Assembly (NCBI RefSeq): GCF_900217905.1
Contig: NZ_OBMO01000010.1
Location: forward strand, 1 to 64,000
Direction: 5' to 3'
Origin: Alloalcanivorax xenomutans
GTDB taxonomy: Bacteria; Pseudomonadota; Gammaproteobacteria; Pseudomonadales; Alcanivoracaceae
DNA length: 64,000 nucleotides
The notes below the pieces were generated by a model, which did no database searches, was not told the DNA's origin, and saw only the letters and a list, made by a program, of their open reading frames with translations. A program made the translations under genes and the position numbers. Positions within the stretch are counted from its first letter, which is position 1; every line of letters starts with the position of its first letter. Positions 47,151-55,320 of the stretch are shown here, one piece after another.

Positions 47151-47190
47151 AAAAAAAACCCCGGGTACCGCAGTCGATACGGCCCGGGGT
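47151..47190 (-). terminator. Intrinsic terminator downstream of alkB
   Basis: On the minus strand ACCCCGGG, 17 bases later CCCGGGGT, and then a run of eight T form a strong terminator 60 bases past the alkB stop. It keeps alkB transcription out of the LitR-led operon in the same direction. Confidence 0.75.
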
Positions 47191-47210
47191 CCTGAAGGAA
47201 GCCAGGAAAT

Positions 47211-47231
47211 GAGCCCGGCAAGGCCGGGCTC
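47211..47231. repeat. Perfect hairpin behind alkB
   Basis: GAGCCCGGC-AAG-GCCGGGCTC has perfect 9-bp arms, 19 bases after the alkB stop and just before the T-rich terminator. With no T run of its own it may protect the alkB mRNA 3' end or act jointly with the terminator. Confidence 0.5.
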
Positions 47232-47249
47232 CGTGTCATCAGCAGGTAT

Positions 47250-48398
47250 TCATGCGATGTTGTTCACGCGGCGCGCATTGCGGAACAATTGATCCATCTC
47301 CCCTTCGTAGTAAGCCTCGACGCGGGGATTCATGACCTTTTTCCACAGCGGCGGGAACAGCGCCAGCACGTACATGGCGGCGTAACCACCTGGCAATTGC
47401 GGGCTTTCCTCATAGTGGCGCAGGACCTGATAGCGCCGCTTGGCGTAGGCATGGTGGTCACTGTGGCGCTGCAGTTGGAACAGGGCCAGATTGGTGAGGA
47501 GGTAATTGGAGTTCCAGCTATGCGCCGGGGTTACCCGCTCATAGCGGCCATTCTCCTGAACCCGACGATGCAGGCCATAGTGCTCGATGTAGTTGATGAC
47601 CTCCAGCGTCAAGGCGGCAACGAAGCTTTGTGCCAGGAAGAACAGCACACCCTGCCAGCCGAAAGCAATTCCGAAAGCCACCGCGAACAGAGCGGAAATG
47701 CTGTACCACCAGATCAGCTCATTATGGATGCTGACGTTCTTTTTGCCCTTACGCTCCAGATATTGCTTTTCCAGCTTCCAGGCATTGAGGAAGTTGTGCT
47801 TGATGGCGCGCGGCAGAAAACTGTACAGCCCCTGGTTGTACTGGGATGAGGAGGCATCCTGCGGGGTGGAAACATGGACATGATGGCCGCGCACGTGCTC
47901 CACCTTGAAGCCGGCATAGGTCACCGAGGACAGTAGCAACCCGCCCATCCAGTTCTCCAGTTTGGGATCCTTGTGGACGAATTCGTGGCCCAGATTAATG
48001 GCGATGATGCCACCCACGGTGCCAATGGACACAATCCAGCCCAGTTTGCCGAACCAGCTGTAGTCATTGCTGATGAACACATGACCGGCATAGAACAACA
48101 CGCCCAGCCAGATAAAGCCCATCAGAAACAGAAAGAACGTGTAGATGCGCTCCTCGCTCAGGGAGGGCACCTGAACCTTCTCATCCGGGTTGGAGGGATC
48201 CTTGCCGATTAAGTAGTCGAGCAACGGCACGATGCCGAACACGACGAAATAGATGAACCAGGCCCAGTAGTCCTGGGTGCCGGCCTCACGTCCCACATGG
48301 ACGCTGAACGGCAACAGCGGCAGTACCGCGGCCCAGAACAGGAGATAGCCCCACTTTTTTATTTTCAACATGGTGTCGGACGACATTTTGGCGAACAT
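47250..48398 (-). CDS. alkB: Alkane 1-monooxygenase, AlkB type
   Basis: A 382-residue integral-membrane di-iron hydroxylase that oxidises n-alkanes to 1-alkanols with rubredoxin. All histidine motifs are present: HEFVH (138-142), EHVRGHH (167-173), NYIEHYG (269-275) and LQRHSDHHA (309-317). The residue aligned with W55 of the Pseudomonas GPo1 enzyme, which limits chain length, is V53, so longer alkanes may be accepted (inference). No rubredoxin gene is nearby. The ATG at 48398 has GAGG 6 bases upstream. It is divergent from a GntR gene, and its promoter overlaps a GntR-type operator. Confidence 0.93.
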   Translation of the reverse strand: MFAKMSSDTMLKIKKWGYLLFWAAVLPLLPFSVHVGREAGTQDYWAWFIYFVVFGIVPLLDYLIGKDPSNPDEKVQVPSLSEERIYTFFLFLMGFIWLGVLFYAGHVFISNDYSWFGKLGWIVSIGTVGGIIAINLGHEFVHKDPKLENWMGGLLLSSVTYAGFKVEHVRGHHVHVSTPQDASSSQYNQGLYSFLPRAIKHNFLNAWKLEKQYLERKGKKNVSIHNELIWWYSISALFAVAFGIAFGWQGVLFFLAQSFVAALTLEVINYIEHYGLHRRVQENGRYERVTPAHSWNSNYLLTNLALFQLQRHSDHHAYAKRRYQVLRHYEESPQLPGGYAAMYVLALFPPLWKKVMNPRVEAYYEGEMDQLFRNARRVNNIA

Positions 48399-48437
48399 GA
48401 TCGGCCTCGCTAGTGACAGTAACAGTCTTCGATGGCA

Positions 48438-48471
48438 ACGTTAGCACGATTAACTCAATTGTCAAACAATT
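48438..48471 (-). promoter_or_regulatory. alkB promoter with overlapping FadR-type operator
   Basis: On the minus strand a perfect -35 box TTGACA (48460-48465), 16 bases, and TAACGT (48438-48443) as -10 box. AATTGT-CAA-ACAATT (48457-48471) is a perfect inverted repeat that contains TTGTCAAACAA, an exact fit to the TNGTNNNACNA operator of FadR-type GntR proteins, and it covers the -35 box. The layout implies repression of alkB by the divergent GntR protein. Confidence 0.7.
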
Positions 48472-48530
48472 CAATTCGTGACACATCCACCCATAATGGC
48501 GATAATCGCTGCCATCAAAAGGAGCCCTTT

Positions 48531-49193
48531 ATGACCTTGAGAGCCGTGAGCCTCAGCGAGCAGATCGCCGACCATCTGGCCGAGCAGATTGTCCGCGGCG
48601 AGCGAAAACCGGGGGAGAAGCTGCCGGAGGCGGAGCTGGCAAAACAGCTTGAAGTGAGTACCAACTCACTCCGAGAGGCCTTCAGACTCTTGGAGAAGCA
48701 ACATTTGATCGAACTCCAGCCGCGCCGCGGCGCGCGGGTTTGCGAGGTCAGCGAAAGCGAGGTCCGCGATCTCTACGACTTCCTGTTTCTGCTGCTCTCC
48801 CGTCTGGCGGCCCAGGCGGCCAGCAATTGGCAACCGGGTCAGATCGAGGATCTCGCTGCCATGCTGCCGGACTTCCAGCGCTGCTACGATCAAGGCGACG
48901 TCCAGGGCGGTCATCAGCTGGCCTTCCGTTTCGTCGAGATCGCCACCGACCGTTTCGCCAACAACCGCTACCTGGCGGCCGACATCACCGACCTGATGCC
49001 CTTGTTGAAGCGGTTCTCCTTCATCGCCCTGCAAGAAGAAACCACCGAATTCGATGTGTCCTTGCGAATCTTCCAGCGGCTGCTGGAAAACGTACTGGCG
49101 CGGGATCCCGAGAAGGCCGCGGCGGACATTCGTGAGTATGGCGAGAATCAGTGCCGTATCGTGCTGAGGGCGGTGGCCAAGCGGGAACTTTGA
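48531..49193 (+). CDS. GntR-family regulator, FadR/FCD subfamily
   Basis: A 220-residue regulator. Winged helix at about residues 8-75: LSEQIADHLAEQIVRGERKPGEKLPEAELAKQLEVSTNSLREAFRLLEKQHLIELQPRRGARV. The C-terminal all-helical FCD domain (about 80-215) carries the ligand pocket; metal-ligand histidines of many FCD proteins are not all present (one His in GGHQLAF). It probably senses a fatty acid, acyl-CoA or alkanoate and represses the divergent alkB. The ATG at 48531 has AAAAGGAG 8 bases upstream. A CATAAT -10 box lies at 48492-48497. Confidence 0.88.
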   Translation: MTLRAVSLSEQIADHLAEQIVRGERKPGEKLPEAELAKQLEVSTNSLREAFRLLEKQHLIELQPRRGARVCEVSESEVRDLYDFLFLLLSRLAAQAASNWQPGQIEDLAAMLPDFQRCYDQGDVQGGHQLAFRFVEIATDRFANNRYLAADITDLMPLLKRFSFIALQEETTEFDVSLRIFQRLLENVLARDPEKAAADIREYGENQCRIVLRAVAKREL

Positions 49194-49298
49194 CGCGGAG
49201 TGGGCGGAGCCCCCCCACCTCTTCCACACAAAACCCACACAAGAGTCTCATTTAGGCTGTCCATGCTGTCCCCGACCTAACCTGCGAGGGGAACCGAC

Positions 49299-51296
49299 AT
49301 GACCATTCGCCTGCTTGCCACGCGGCCCGGTGCCGCACCCCGCAACGCCCTGCCCTGGGCTTTGCTTTGCCTGGCCGCGCTGCTGTTGTCCGCCACCGCC
49401 CACGCTCTGCCCCGGGATACTCCGGAGGAACCGGGCAGCGGCGTGTTCCTGATGTTCGATGACGATGGCCAGGAGATGCCCGCAACCCTGCTCTCCACTG
49501 ACGTGGACATCCGTATCAGCGGTCCGGTGGCCCAGGTCACCCTGGTGCAGTCGTTCCAAAATGAAGGCGCGCTCTTCAGCGAGGGGCGTTATGTGTTTCC
49601 GCTGCCGGAACAGGCGGCGGTCACCGGTATGACCCTGACGGTGGGCGAACGCCGTATCGTCGGTGAGATCCAGCCGAAACAGGAAGCCAAACGCCGCTAC
49701 CAGCAAGCCAAGAGGGACGGCCATCGCGCCGGGCTGGTGGAGCAACACCACAGCAATCTGTTCACCACTTCCGTGGCCAACATCGCTCCTGGCGAACGCG
49801 TCGAAGTCACCTTGCACTACAGCCAGACCGTGGATGTGCAGGGCAACGACTTCCGGCTACGGGTGCCGATGACGCTGACGCCCCGTTACCAGCCCGAGGG
49901 CGGCGAGAACCTGTCCGGCCCCTTCCATTCCCCGGATAGCAGCGCCGCCCCCAATATGGCCCGCCTGCGGGTGGAACTGGATGCCGGCCAGTCGATTCTG
50001 CCGCCGGACAGCGGCAGTCACGATCTGGACGTGGACGGCGCCCGCGGCCTTTATCGGATCCATCCCAGCGACGGCCTGGTAGCCATGGATCGGGATTTCC
50101 TGCTGCATTGGCGCATCGCCAACGCCGGGCAAAGCCGCGGCAGCCTGTTCGTGGAGACGGTGAATGGCGAACACTACGCGCTGGTAATGTTGACCCCACC
50201 CTCGCAGCCTTCCGCCACCCGCGCCCTGCCCCGGGAAACCCTGTTCATTATCGATACCTCCGGCTCCATGAGCGGCGCTTCCATTCGCCAGGCCCGCGCC
50301 AGTCTGCTGGAAGCGCTGGCGCATCTGCGTCCTGGCGATCGCTTCAATGTGATCGAATTCAACAGCGTCCATCACGCCCTGTTCGAAGCGCCCAGCCCCG
50401 CCGACGAGGTGCACTTGCAGCAGGCGCGCCGCTTTGTCGCCGGCCTGGAAGCCAGCGGCGGCACCGAGATGCTGCCCGCTCTGCACACCGCTCTGACCAT
50501 GCCCACCGATGCCGAATACCTGCGCCAGGTCATGTTCATCACCGATGGCGCGGTGACCAATGAGGACGGCATATTCAGCCTGATTCACCGGCGCCTGGGC
50601 TCGGCCCGTCTGTTTACCGTCGGCATCGGCTCCAGTCCCAACAGTCATTTCATGCGCAAGGCGGCACAGTTCGGCCGCGGCACCTTCACTTATATCGGCA
50701 ACTTGCAGGAAGTGTCGAAAGCCATGAATGACCTGTTCGTGAAGCTGGAAAACCCGGTGATCCGCGATGTCCAGCTGACACTGCCGCCGGGCGTGGAGGC
50801 GGAAGTCTGGCCGCGCCGTATTCCGGACCTGTACGCCAGTGAGCCGCTGCTGCTGACACTGAAGCTGAATCGCGTTCCCGAGTACCTGACCTTGACCGGT
50901 CTCACACCCGCCCCCTGGGAACAGACCCTGCCACTGCCCGAAGGACGGCAACACCCCGGCATCGCCCGACTTTGGGCCCGCAACAAGATCGAGGCGCTGA
51001 ACGACCGGCTGGCGCTGGGCGAACCGGAAGAAGTGATCCGTCCGCTGCTCACCGACGTGGCACTGGAGCATTCGTTGATGAGCCGCTACACCAGCTTCGT
51101 GGCGATCGAGCGCACTCCTTCCCGCCCGCTGGACGAGCCGTTGATCCGGGAGGACATCGCCAACACCCTTCCCGATGGTCTGGCGTGGCCTGCTACCGCC
51201 ACCGGCGTGGACCGGCTCTGGCGCCAGGCCGTGGTACTTGCCCTCACCGGTCTGCTGCTGATACTGGTGTTCCGCCGGAGACGCCACCGTGGCTAG
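49299..51296 (+). CDS. Proteobacterial sortase target protein with VIT and VWA domains
   Basis: A 665-residue exported surface protein. Signal peptide about 1-37 (ATAHA). VIT domain about 50-175 (VQSFQNEGALFSEGRYVFPLPEQAAVTGM; GEIQPKQEAKRRYQQAKRDGH). VWA domain about 305-480 with a complete MIDAS: LFIIDTSGSMSG, GGTEMLPAL and FITDGAVTNEDG. The C-terminus has LPDGLAWPATATG, a membrane helix, and the basic tail RRRRHRG, the layout of a sorting signal with a P-x-T-A-T core in place of LPxTG. Its stop overlaps the sortase gene by 8 bases, as in the 'marine proteobacterial sortase' pairs. Confidence 0.9.
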   Translation: MTIRLLATRPGAAPRNALPWALLCLAALLLSATAHALPRDTPEEPGSGVFLMFDDDGQEMPATLLSTDVDIRISGPVAQVTLVQSFQNEGALFSEGRYVFPLPEQAAVTGMTLTVGERRIVGEIQPKQEAKRRYQQAKRDGHRAGLVEQHHSNLFTTSVANIAPGERVEVTLHYSQTVDVQGNDFRLRVPMTLTPRYQPEGGENLSGPFHSPDSSAAPNMARLRVELDAGQSILPPDSGSHDLDVDGARGLYRIHPSDGLVAMDRDFLLHWRIANAGQSRGSLFVETVNGEHYALVMLTPPSQPSATRALPRETLFIIDTSGSMSGASIRQARASLLEALAHLRPGDRFNVIEFNSVHHALFEAPSPADEVHLQQARRFVAGLEASGGTEMLPALHTALTMPTDAEYLRQVMFITDGAVTNEDGIFSLIHRRLGSARLFTVGIGSSPNSHFMRKAAQFGRGTFTYIGNLQEVSKAMNDLFVKLENPVIRDVQLTLPPGVEAEVWPRRIPDLYASEPLLLTLKLNRVPEYLTLTGLTPAPWEQTLPLPEGRQHPGIARLWARNKIEALNDRLALGEPEEVIRPLLTDVALEHSLMSRYTSFVAIERTPSRPLDEPLIREDIANTLPDGLAWPATATGVDRLWRQAVVLALTGLLLILVFRRRRHRG

Positions 51297-51897
51297 GAGC
51301 GAGCGTGTGCTGTTGGGGTTGGTTCTGGGCTTGCTGATACTGGTGGCGGGCAAGGCGAGTTGGATCGAAGCCAAGGCCTGGGTGGCCCAGGCGCTGATCG
51401 CCCGGGCCTGGGAGCGCACCCTGGCCGAAGGCGGTCACCATCCCCCCTGGCCCTGGGCGGACACCTGGCCGGTGGCACGGTTGACCGACAACAACGGCAA
51501 GGATCTGTATATCCTGGAAAGCGCCAGCGGCCAGGCCCTGGCGTTCGGCCCCGGCCGGATGGCGGCAACTGGCGGCGGTTGGGTGGTGGCCGGACACCGG
51601 GACACACACTTCCGCTTTCTGGAGGGCTTGGAAAAGGACGACCGGTTGAGCTTGCAGAAAGCGGACGGGGGCTGGACCCGCTACCGGGTGGCGGCCACCA
51701 AAGTGGCCGACACCCGCCGGGACAGCCTGCAACCCCCAGAGGACCCGCAAGCGCTGGCGCTGGTGACCTGCTATCCCTTTGACGCCAGCGCAGCGGGAGG
51801 GCCGCTGCGCTATGTGGTCAGGATGGAACCGGTGGCCCGTGCGGAATCGGTGGTCAGCGCGGAAACACTCAGCGGCCGAGGATATCCCGGGCGATGA
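51289..51897 (+). CDS. Class GN sortase
   Basis: A 202-residue membrane-anchored transpeptidase. One N-terminal helix (about 7-24), then the sortase beta barrel. The catalytic triad is H103 in VVAGHRDTHFRFL, C161 in LVTCYPFD and R174 in GPLRYVVR. The TCYPF form is that of the proteobacterial (GN) class. It should cleave the C-terminal signal of the VWA protein encoded directly upstream; the attachment point in a Gram-negative envelope is unknown. A GTG start is used (GGAG 8 bases upstream). The 3' end overlaps the convergent dehydrogenase gene by 29 bases. Confidence 0.92.
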   Translation: MARSERVLLGLVLGLLILVAGKASWIEAKAWVAQALIARAWERTLAEGGHHPPWPWADTWPVARLTDNNGKDLYILESASGQALAFGPGRMAATGGGWVVAGHRDTHFRFLEGLEKDDRLSLQKADGGWTRYRVAATKVADTRRDSLQPPEDPQALALVTCYPFDASAAGGPLRYVVRMEPVARAESVVSAETLSGRGYPGR

Positions 51898-53008
51898 TTT
51901 CCTTCATGATTTCGCTGGTACCGCCGTAGATACGCTGAATGCGGGCGTCCACGTAGTCCCGGGAAATCGGATATTCCTTCATGTAACCGTAACCGCCGAA
52001 CAATTGCAGACACTGGTCCGCCACCTTGCCCTGAAGTTCCGTGGTCATCAGTTTGGCGATGGAGGCATTGGTGGTGCTCAGTTCACCTCGGCCGTACTGA
52101 TCGATGCACTGGCTGGTGAAGGCTTTGTTGACCTCGACCATGGCGTGCAGATTGGCAAGCACGAAGCGGGTATTCTGGAATTTGGCCACCGATTGCCCAA
52201 ACGCCTGGCGCTCCTGAACGTACTCAATGGTCCGCTCCAGCATGCCCTCGCAAGCGGCCACCGCGCTTAGCGCCAGAATCAGGCGCTCGCGGGGCAACTC
52301 GTTCATCAGGTTAAAGAACCCTTTGCCCTCTCCGCCAAGAATCTGGTCCGCGCCAACGCGTACGTCCTGGAAAAACAACTCCGAGGTATCCGCCGCGTGA
52401 TGGCCCATCTTTTCCAGATTACGGCCACGGGAGAACCCCGCGGTGGTGGCGTCCACGGTAAACAGCGTCACGCCCTTGGCGCCGGCATTGGGATCTGTTT
52501 TGGTGGCCAGGACGATAACGTCGCTGTGCTGACCATTGGTGATAAAAGTCTTCTGACCATTGATCACATAGTGGTCGCCGTCTTTTTCCGCGCGGGTTTT
52601 CATGCCTTGCAGATCGGAACCCGCGCCGGGCTCGGTCATACCGATGGAGCCCACCGCCTCCCCGGTCACCATCTTCGGCAACCAGGCCTGCTTCTGCTCC
52701 TCAGTGCCCAGGTGCAGGATATAAGGGGCAACGATATCGGAGTGCACGGACAGGTTGGACGCCAGGGCGCCAAACCCCAAACGGGAAGCCTCTTCCACGA
52801 TCACCGCGGAAAGCCGGAAATCGGCGCCGAAGCCGCCATAAGCCTCCGGCACGTCAACACACAGGAACCCGTTTTCACCTAACTGGTTCCACAATTCGCG
52901 GGGAAACTTCTCTTCTTTCTCCCACTGATCATAGTGCGGCGCGACTTCCTTCTCGAGGAACTTGCGGACGTTATCGCGGAATAACTCAATTTCGTTTTGG
53001 TCAAGCAT
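51869..53008 (-). CDS. Acyl-CoA dehydrogenase (long-chain type)
   Basis: A 379-residue FAD enzyme of fatty acid oxidation. Signatures: DVPEAYGGFGADFRLSAVIVEEASR (52-76), the PROSITE-like GSIGMTEPGAGSDLQGMKTRA, TFITNGQHSDVIVLATKT, ERQAFGQSVAKFQNTRF and LFGGYGYMKEYPISRDYVDARIQRIYGGTSEIMKEIIARDI. With G in place of E in IYGGT, the catalytic Glu is likely E252-like in the NELPRERLI helix, as in long-chain/isovaleryl dehydrogenases. It is monocistronic, with a nested palindrome in the upstream region. Chain-length preference cannot be read from the sequence. Confidence 0.92.
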   Translation of the reverse strand: MLDQNEIELFRDNVRKFLEKEVAPHYDQWEKEEKFPRELWNQLGENGFLCVDVPEAYGGFGADFRLSAVIVEEASRLGFGALASNLSVHSDIVAPYILHLGTEEQKQAWLPKMVTGEAVGSIGMTEPGAGSDLQGMKTRAEKDGDHYVINGQKTFITNGQHSDVIVLATKTDPNAGAKGVTLFTVDATTAGFSRGRNLEKMGHHAADTSELFFQDVRVGADQILGGEGKGFFNLMNELPRERLILALSAVAACEGMLERTIEYVQERQAFGQSVAKFQNTRFVLANLHAMVEVNKAFTSQCIDQYGRGELSTTNASIAKLMTTELQGKVADQCLQLFGGYGYMKEYPISRDYVDARIQRIYGGTSEIMKEIIARDILGR

Positions 53009-53337
53009 GACTCACCTGTTTTGTAACCTGGCCATCTGAAAACGGGGCCCTCCCGGCCCCCGTAATGGGTACCCGAACCACCCGGATACCGCAAAGGACA
53101 TACCGGCTCGCCGGAAAGCGCTCCATTCTAAGGCGTGATGCTTCAGGATAACACTTGACGTAGCGTCAACCTGAAGACTTGGCGGTTGCCGCCCACGCGA
53201 CATTTTTTACCTATCCTCCGCCTTCCCATCACGGCCCCGCCTCGTCCATTCCGCCGATTGTCACCGGGCAAATCTGGACAGCACCGTCACCGCCATGGAT
53301 CATCTGCCGTTTCCCGAATCGGCAGGACGGAGCGTTC
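53009..53337. other. Divergent intergenic region, 329 bases
   Basis: This stretch separates the acyl-CoA dehydrogenase gene from the histidine phosphatase gene. Apart from the nested palindrome at 53141-53176 I see no gene, RNA or terminator in it. Short open frames are present but have no coding signs. Confidence 0.5.
53141..53176. promoter_or_regulatory. Nested palindrome, candidate operator of acyl-CoA dehydrogenase gene
   Basis: TTGACG-TAG-CGTCAA (53155-53169) is a perfect inverted repeat flanked by CTTCAGG (53141-53147) and CCTGAAG (53170-53176), themselves reverse complements. TTGACG-CGTCAA resembles operators of MerR-type regulators of acyl-CoA and branched-chain catabolism such as LiuR, but I cannot confirm the match. 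It lies about 135 bases before the dehydrogenase ATG. Confidence 0.4.
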
Positions 53338-54009
53338 ATGGCCAAACTGTTTCTGGTACGTCACGGCCAAGCGGCCTTCGGCGAAGACAATTACGATCAG
53401 CTTTCCGAGCTCGGACACCAACAGGCACGCTGGCTTGGCGAGTATTTCCGTGAACGGGGCGTCACCTTCAAGCGGGCCCTTGCCGGCGGGTTGATGCGGC
53501 AACAGGACACCGCCAAGAGCCTGCTCGCCGCCACCGAAAACCCGCCGCCTCTGGATACCCATCCCGGCCTGGATGAATACGATGGTCATGCGCTTTATAC
53601 CAGCCATACCGGCAGCGCCGATGTGGCCGGCCATCAAAAACGGGACGCGGTGGACTACTGGCGCACTTTTCGTGGAGCCTACCAAGGCTGGGTGGACGGC
53701 ACCCTTGTCGGAGAACACGAGAGCTGGGCCGATTTCGGTGGTCGTATTCAGCAGGCATTGAGCACGTTGTGCACAGGTTTGTCCCGGGAAGACAATGTTC
53801 TCGCGGTCAGCTCTGGCGGCGTCATCGGCACCACCATTGCCGGCCTTTTACAGACCGCGCCGCGTTCCGCCATCGAATTGAATTTCCAGTTCCGCAACAG
53901 CGCGTTCTGCGAGATCATCGTCGGCCGTTCCGAATGGCGGCTTTCCACATTCAACGCCCTTCCCCACCTGGATCGCCCTGACCGGCGTGACGCCATTACT
54001 TTTGTTTGA
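53338..54009 (+). CDS. Histidine phosphatase (phosphoglycerate mutase-like)
   Basis: A 223-residue branch-1 histidine phosphatase. The phosphohistidine motif is FLVRHGQA with H9, a second arginine-containing segment follows (LAGGLMRQQDTAK), and the late catalytic histidine position is replaced: the usual GH of 'VsHGgvi' reads LAVSSGGVIGTTI, so a Ser stands where the second His is expected. That may reduce or change activity. The ATG at 53338 has CGGAGC upstream. No linked pathway gene; substrate unknown. Confidence 0.8.
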   Translation: MAKLFLVRHGQAAFGEDNYDQLSELGHQQARWLGEYFRERGVTFKRALAGGLMRQQDTAKSLLAATENPPPLDTHPGLDEYDGHALYTSHTGSADVAGHQKRDAVDYWRTFRGAYQGWVDGTLVGEHESWADFGGRIQQALSTLCTGLSREDNVLAVSSGGVIGTTIAGLLQTAPRSAIELNFQFRNSAFCEIIVGRSEWRLSTFNALPHLDRPDRRDAITFV

Positions 54010-54133
54010 CGGCTGGCCCCTGCCGGCAAATCGTCGTAACAGACGATAACCGGTTATGGCTTTGTCGATAGGGTAAGGACGGCCAGACCCGCCTTTTTAC
54101 CGCGGGTTATTCACCTTTTTTGGGAGGTCGTCC

Positions 54134-55291
54134 ATGCGTCTTTCGCTTGTCGTTCTACGTCCGATCCTACTGGTGGTTATGTTCGCCGGCATGGCCGGCG
54201 CCCACGCCACCACCTTGCGTTATGCCACCGGCTACCCTCCGGGATCCCTGCCCGCCGTGGCGGCTGAAAACTACGCCAAAGCGGTGGAAAAATATTCCAG
54301 CGGTGATCTGAAACTACGTGTTTTCGCGCTGTCTCTTCTCAACGCTTCGGAAACTTCCGATGGCGTTCGCGATGGTATCGCCGACGGCGGCTATTTGCTG
54401 ACCGTGTATTTTCCCGCCATGTATCCGCATACCAATCTGGTCAACGAATCCTCCATGCAACTTCTGCTATTCGACGAGGACGAACTGAACGGCAAAGGCG
54501 CCTTGGCTTACGAAGGCGCCATGACGGAATTCACTTTCTTCAACTGCCCTGAATGCCTTGAAGAATACGAAAAGCAAAAGCAGGTCTATACCGCCAACGC
54601 CGCCAGTTCCAGCTATGGATTGCTGTGCAACAAGCCGGTCTCCAATCAGGAACAACTCAAAGGCAAACGTCTTCGGGTAGCCGGCTCTCACTGGTCCCGC
54701 TGGTCCGAGCACTTCGGCGCCACCTCCATGTCGCTGACCATCAACGATACACTCGAAGCACTGCATCAAGGTGTTATTGACTGCACCATCGCCTCAGCAC
54801 CTGAGCTGATCAATCTGGGACTGATCGAAGCCGTCAGCGATATCACCATGAGCGTGCCCGGCGGCGTCTATGCTGGTGCCAACGCCGGCAGTTTCAATAT
54901 TGATGTCTGGCGCAAACTGGACGAGAAACAACGCCAGGCCATTCTCCGGGCCGGTGCCCGCTTTACCGCTGAAACCCCCTGGAGCTATCTGCAGCTTGAG
55001 AAAGAAGCACTGGAAAAAACCGAAGAAAAAGGCGCCACACTCCATCAAGCATCACCGGATCTGATGGAAGCCAGCCGCGAATTCATCAAGCAGGATCTCA
55101 ACACCATCATCGACTACTACGCCAAGAATCACGGTGTCGAACGTGGTGAGGAAATGCTCGATACCTTCCGCGGTCTTCTCAAGAAATGGGTCGGCCTGGT
55201 ACAGGATGTGGATAGCCTCGATGAGCTGGAAACACTGTACTGGAACGAGGTTTTCTCCAAAGTGGACGTGTCCAGCTACGGCATGAAATAA
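54134..55291 (+). CDS. TRAP transporter DctP-type solute-binding protein (copy 1)
   Basis: A 385-residue periplasmic binding protein with a signal peptide (about 1-24, GAHA). It fits the DctP family: LRYATGYPPGSLPAVAAENYAKAVEKYS at the start and LKGKRLRVAGSHWSRW (176-190) with the family's carboxylate-binding Arg. Unusual are four cysteines shared with the next protein: C138 and C141 in NCPECLEEYEKQ, C165 and C217. No DctQ/DctM permease gene is in the window, so the partner membrane component lies elsewhere or the protein has another use. GGGAGG lies upstream. Copy 2 follows after 29 bases. Confidence 0.85.
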   Translation: MRLSLVVLRPILLVVMFAGMAGAHATTLRYATGYPPGSLPAVAAENYAKAVEKYSSGDLKLRVFALSLLNASETSDGVRDGIADGGYLLTVYFPAMYPHTNLVNESSMQLLLFDEDELNGKGALAYEGAMTEFTFFNCPECLEEYEKQKQVYTANAASSSYGLLCNKPVSNQEQLKGKRLRVAGSHWSRWSEHFGATSMSLTINDTLEALHQGVIDCTIASAPELINLGLIEAVSDITMSVPGGVYAGANAGSFNIDVWRKLDEKQRQAILRAGARFTAETPWSYLQLEKEALEKTEEKGATLHQASPDLMEASREFIKQDLNTIIDYYAKNHGVERGEEMLDTFRGLLKKWVGLVQDVDSLDELETLYWNEVFSKVDVSSYGMK

Positions 55292-55320
55292 CTCGATAGC
55301 ACAGAAAAAGGTGACTGATT

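Noticed and set aside
47211-47231. Main terminator of alkB
   Set aside because: Perfect stem but no T run; the stem at 47151-47190 with eight T on the minus strand is the better candidate.
49857-51419. 520-residue open frame antisense to the VWA protein gene
   Set aside because: Shadow frame; the sense protein has complete VIT, VWA and sorting signals.
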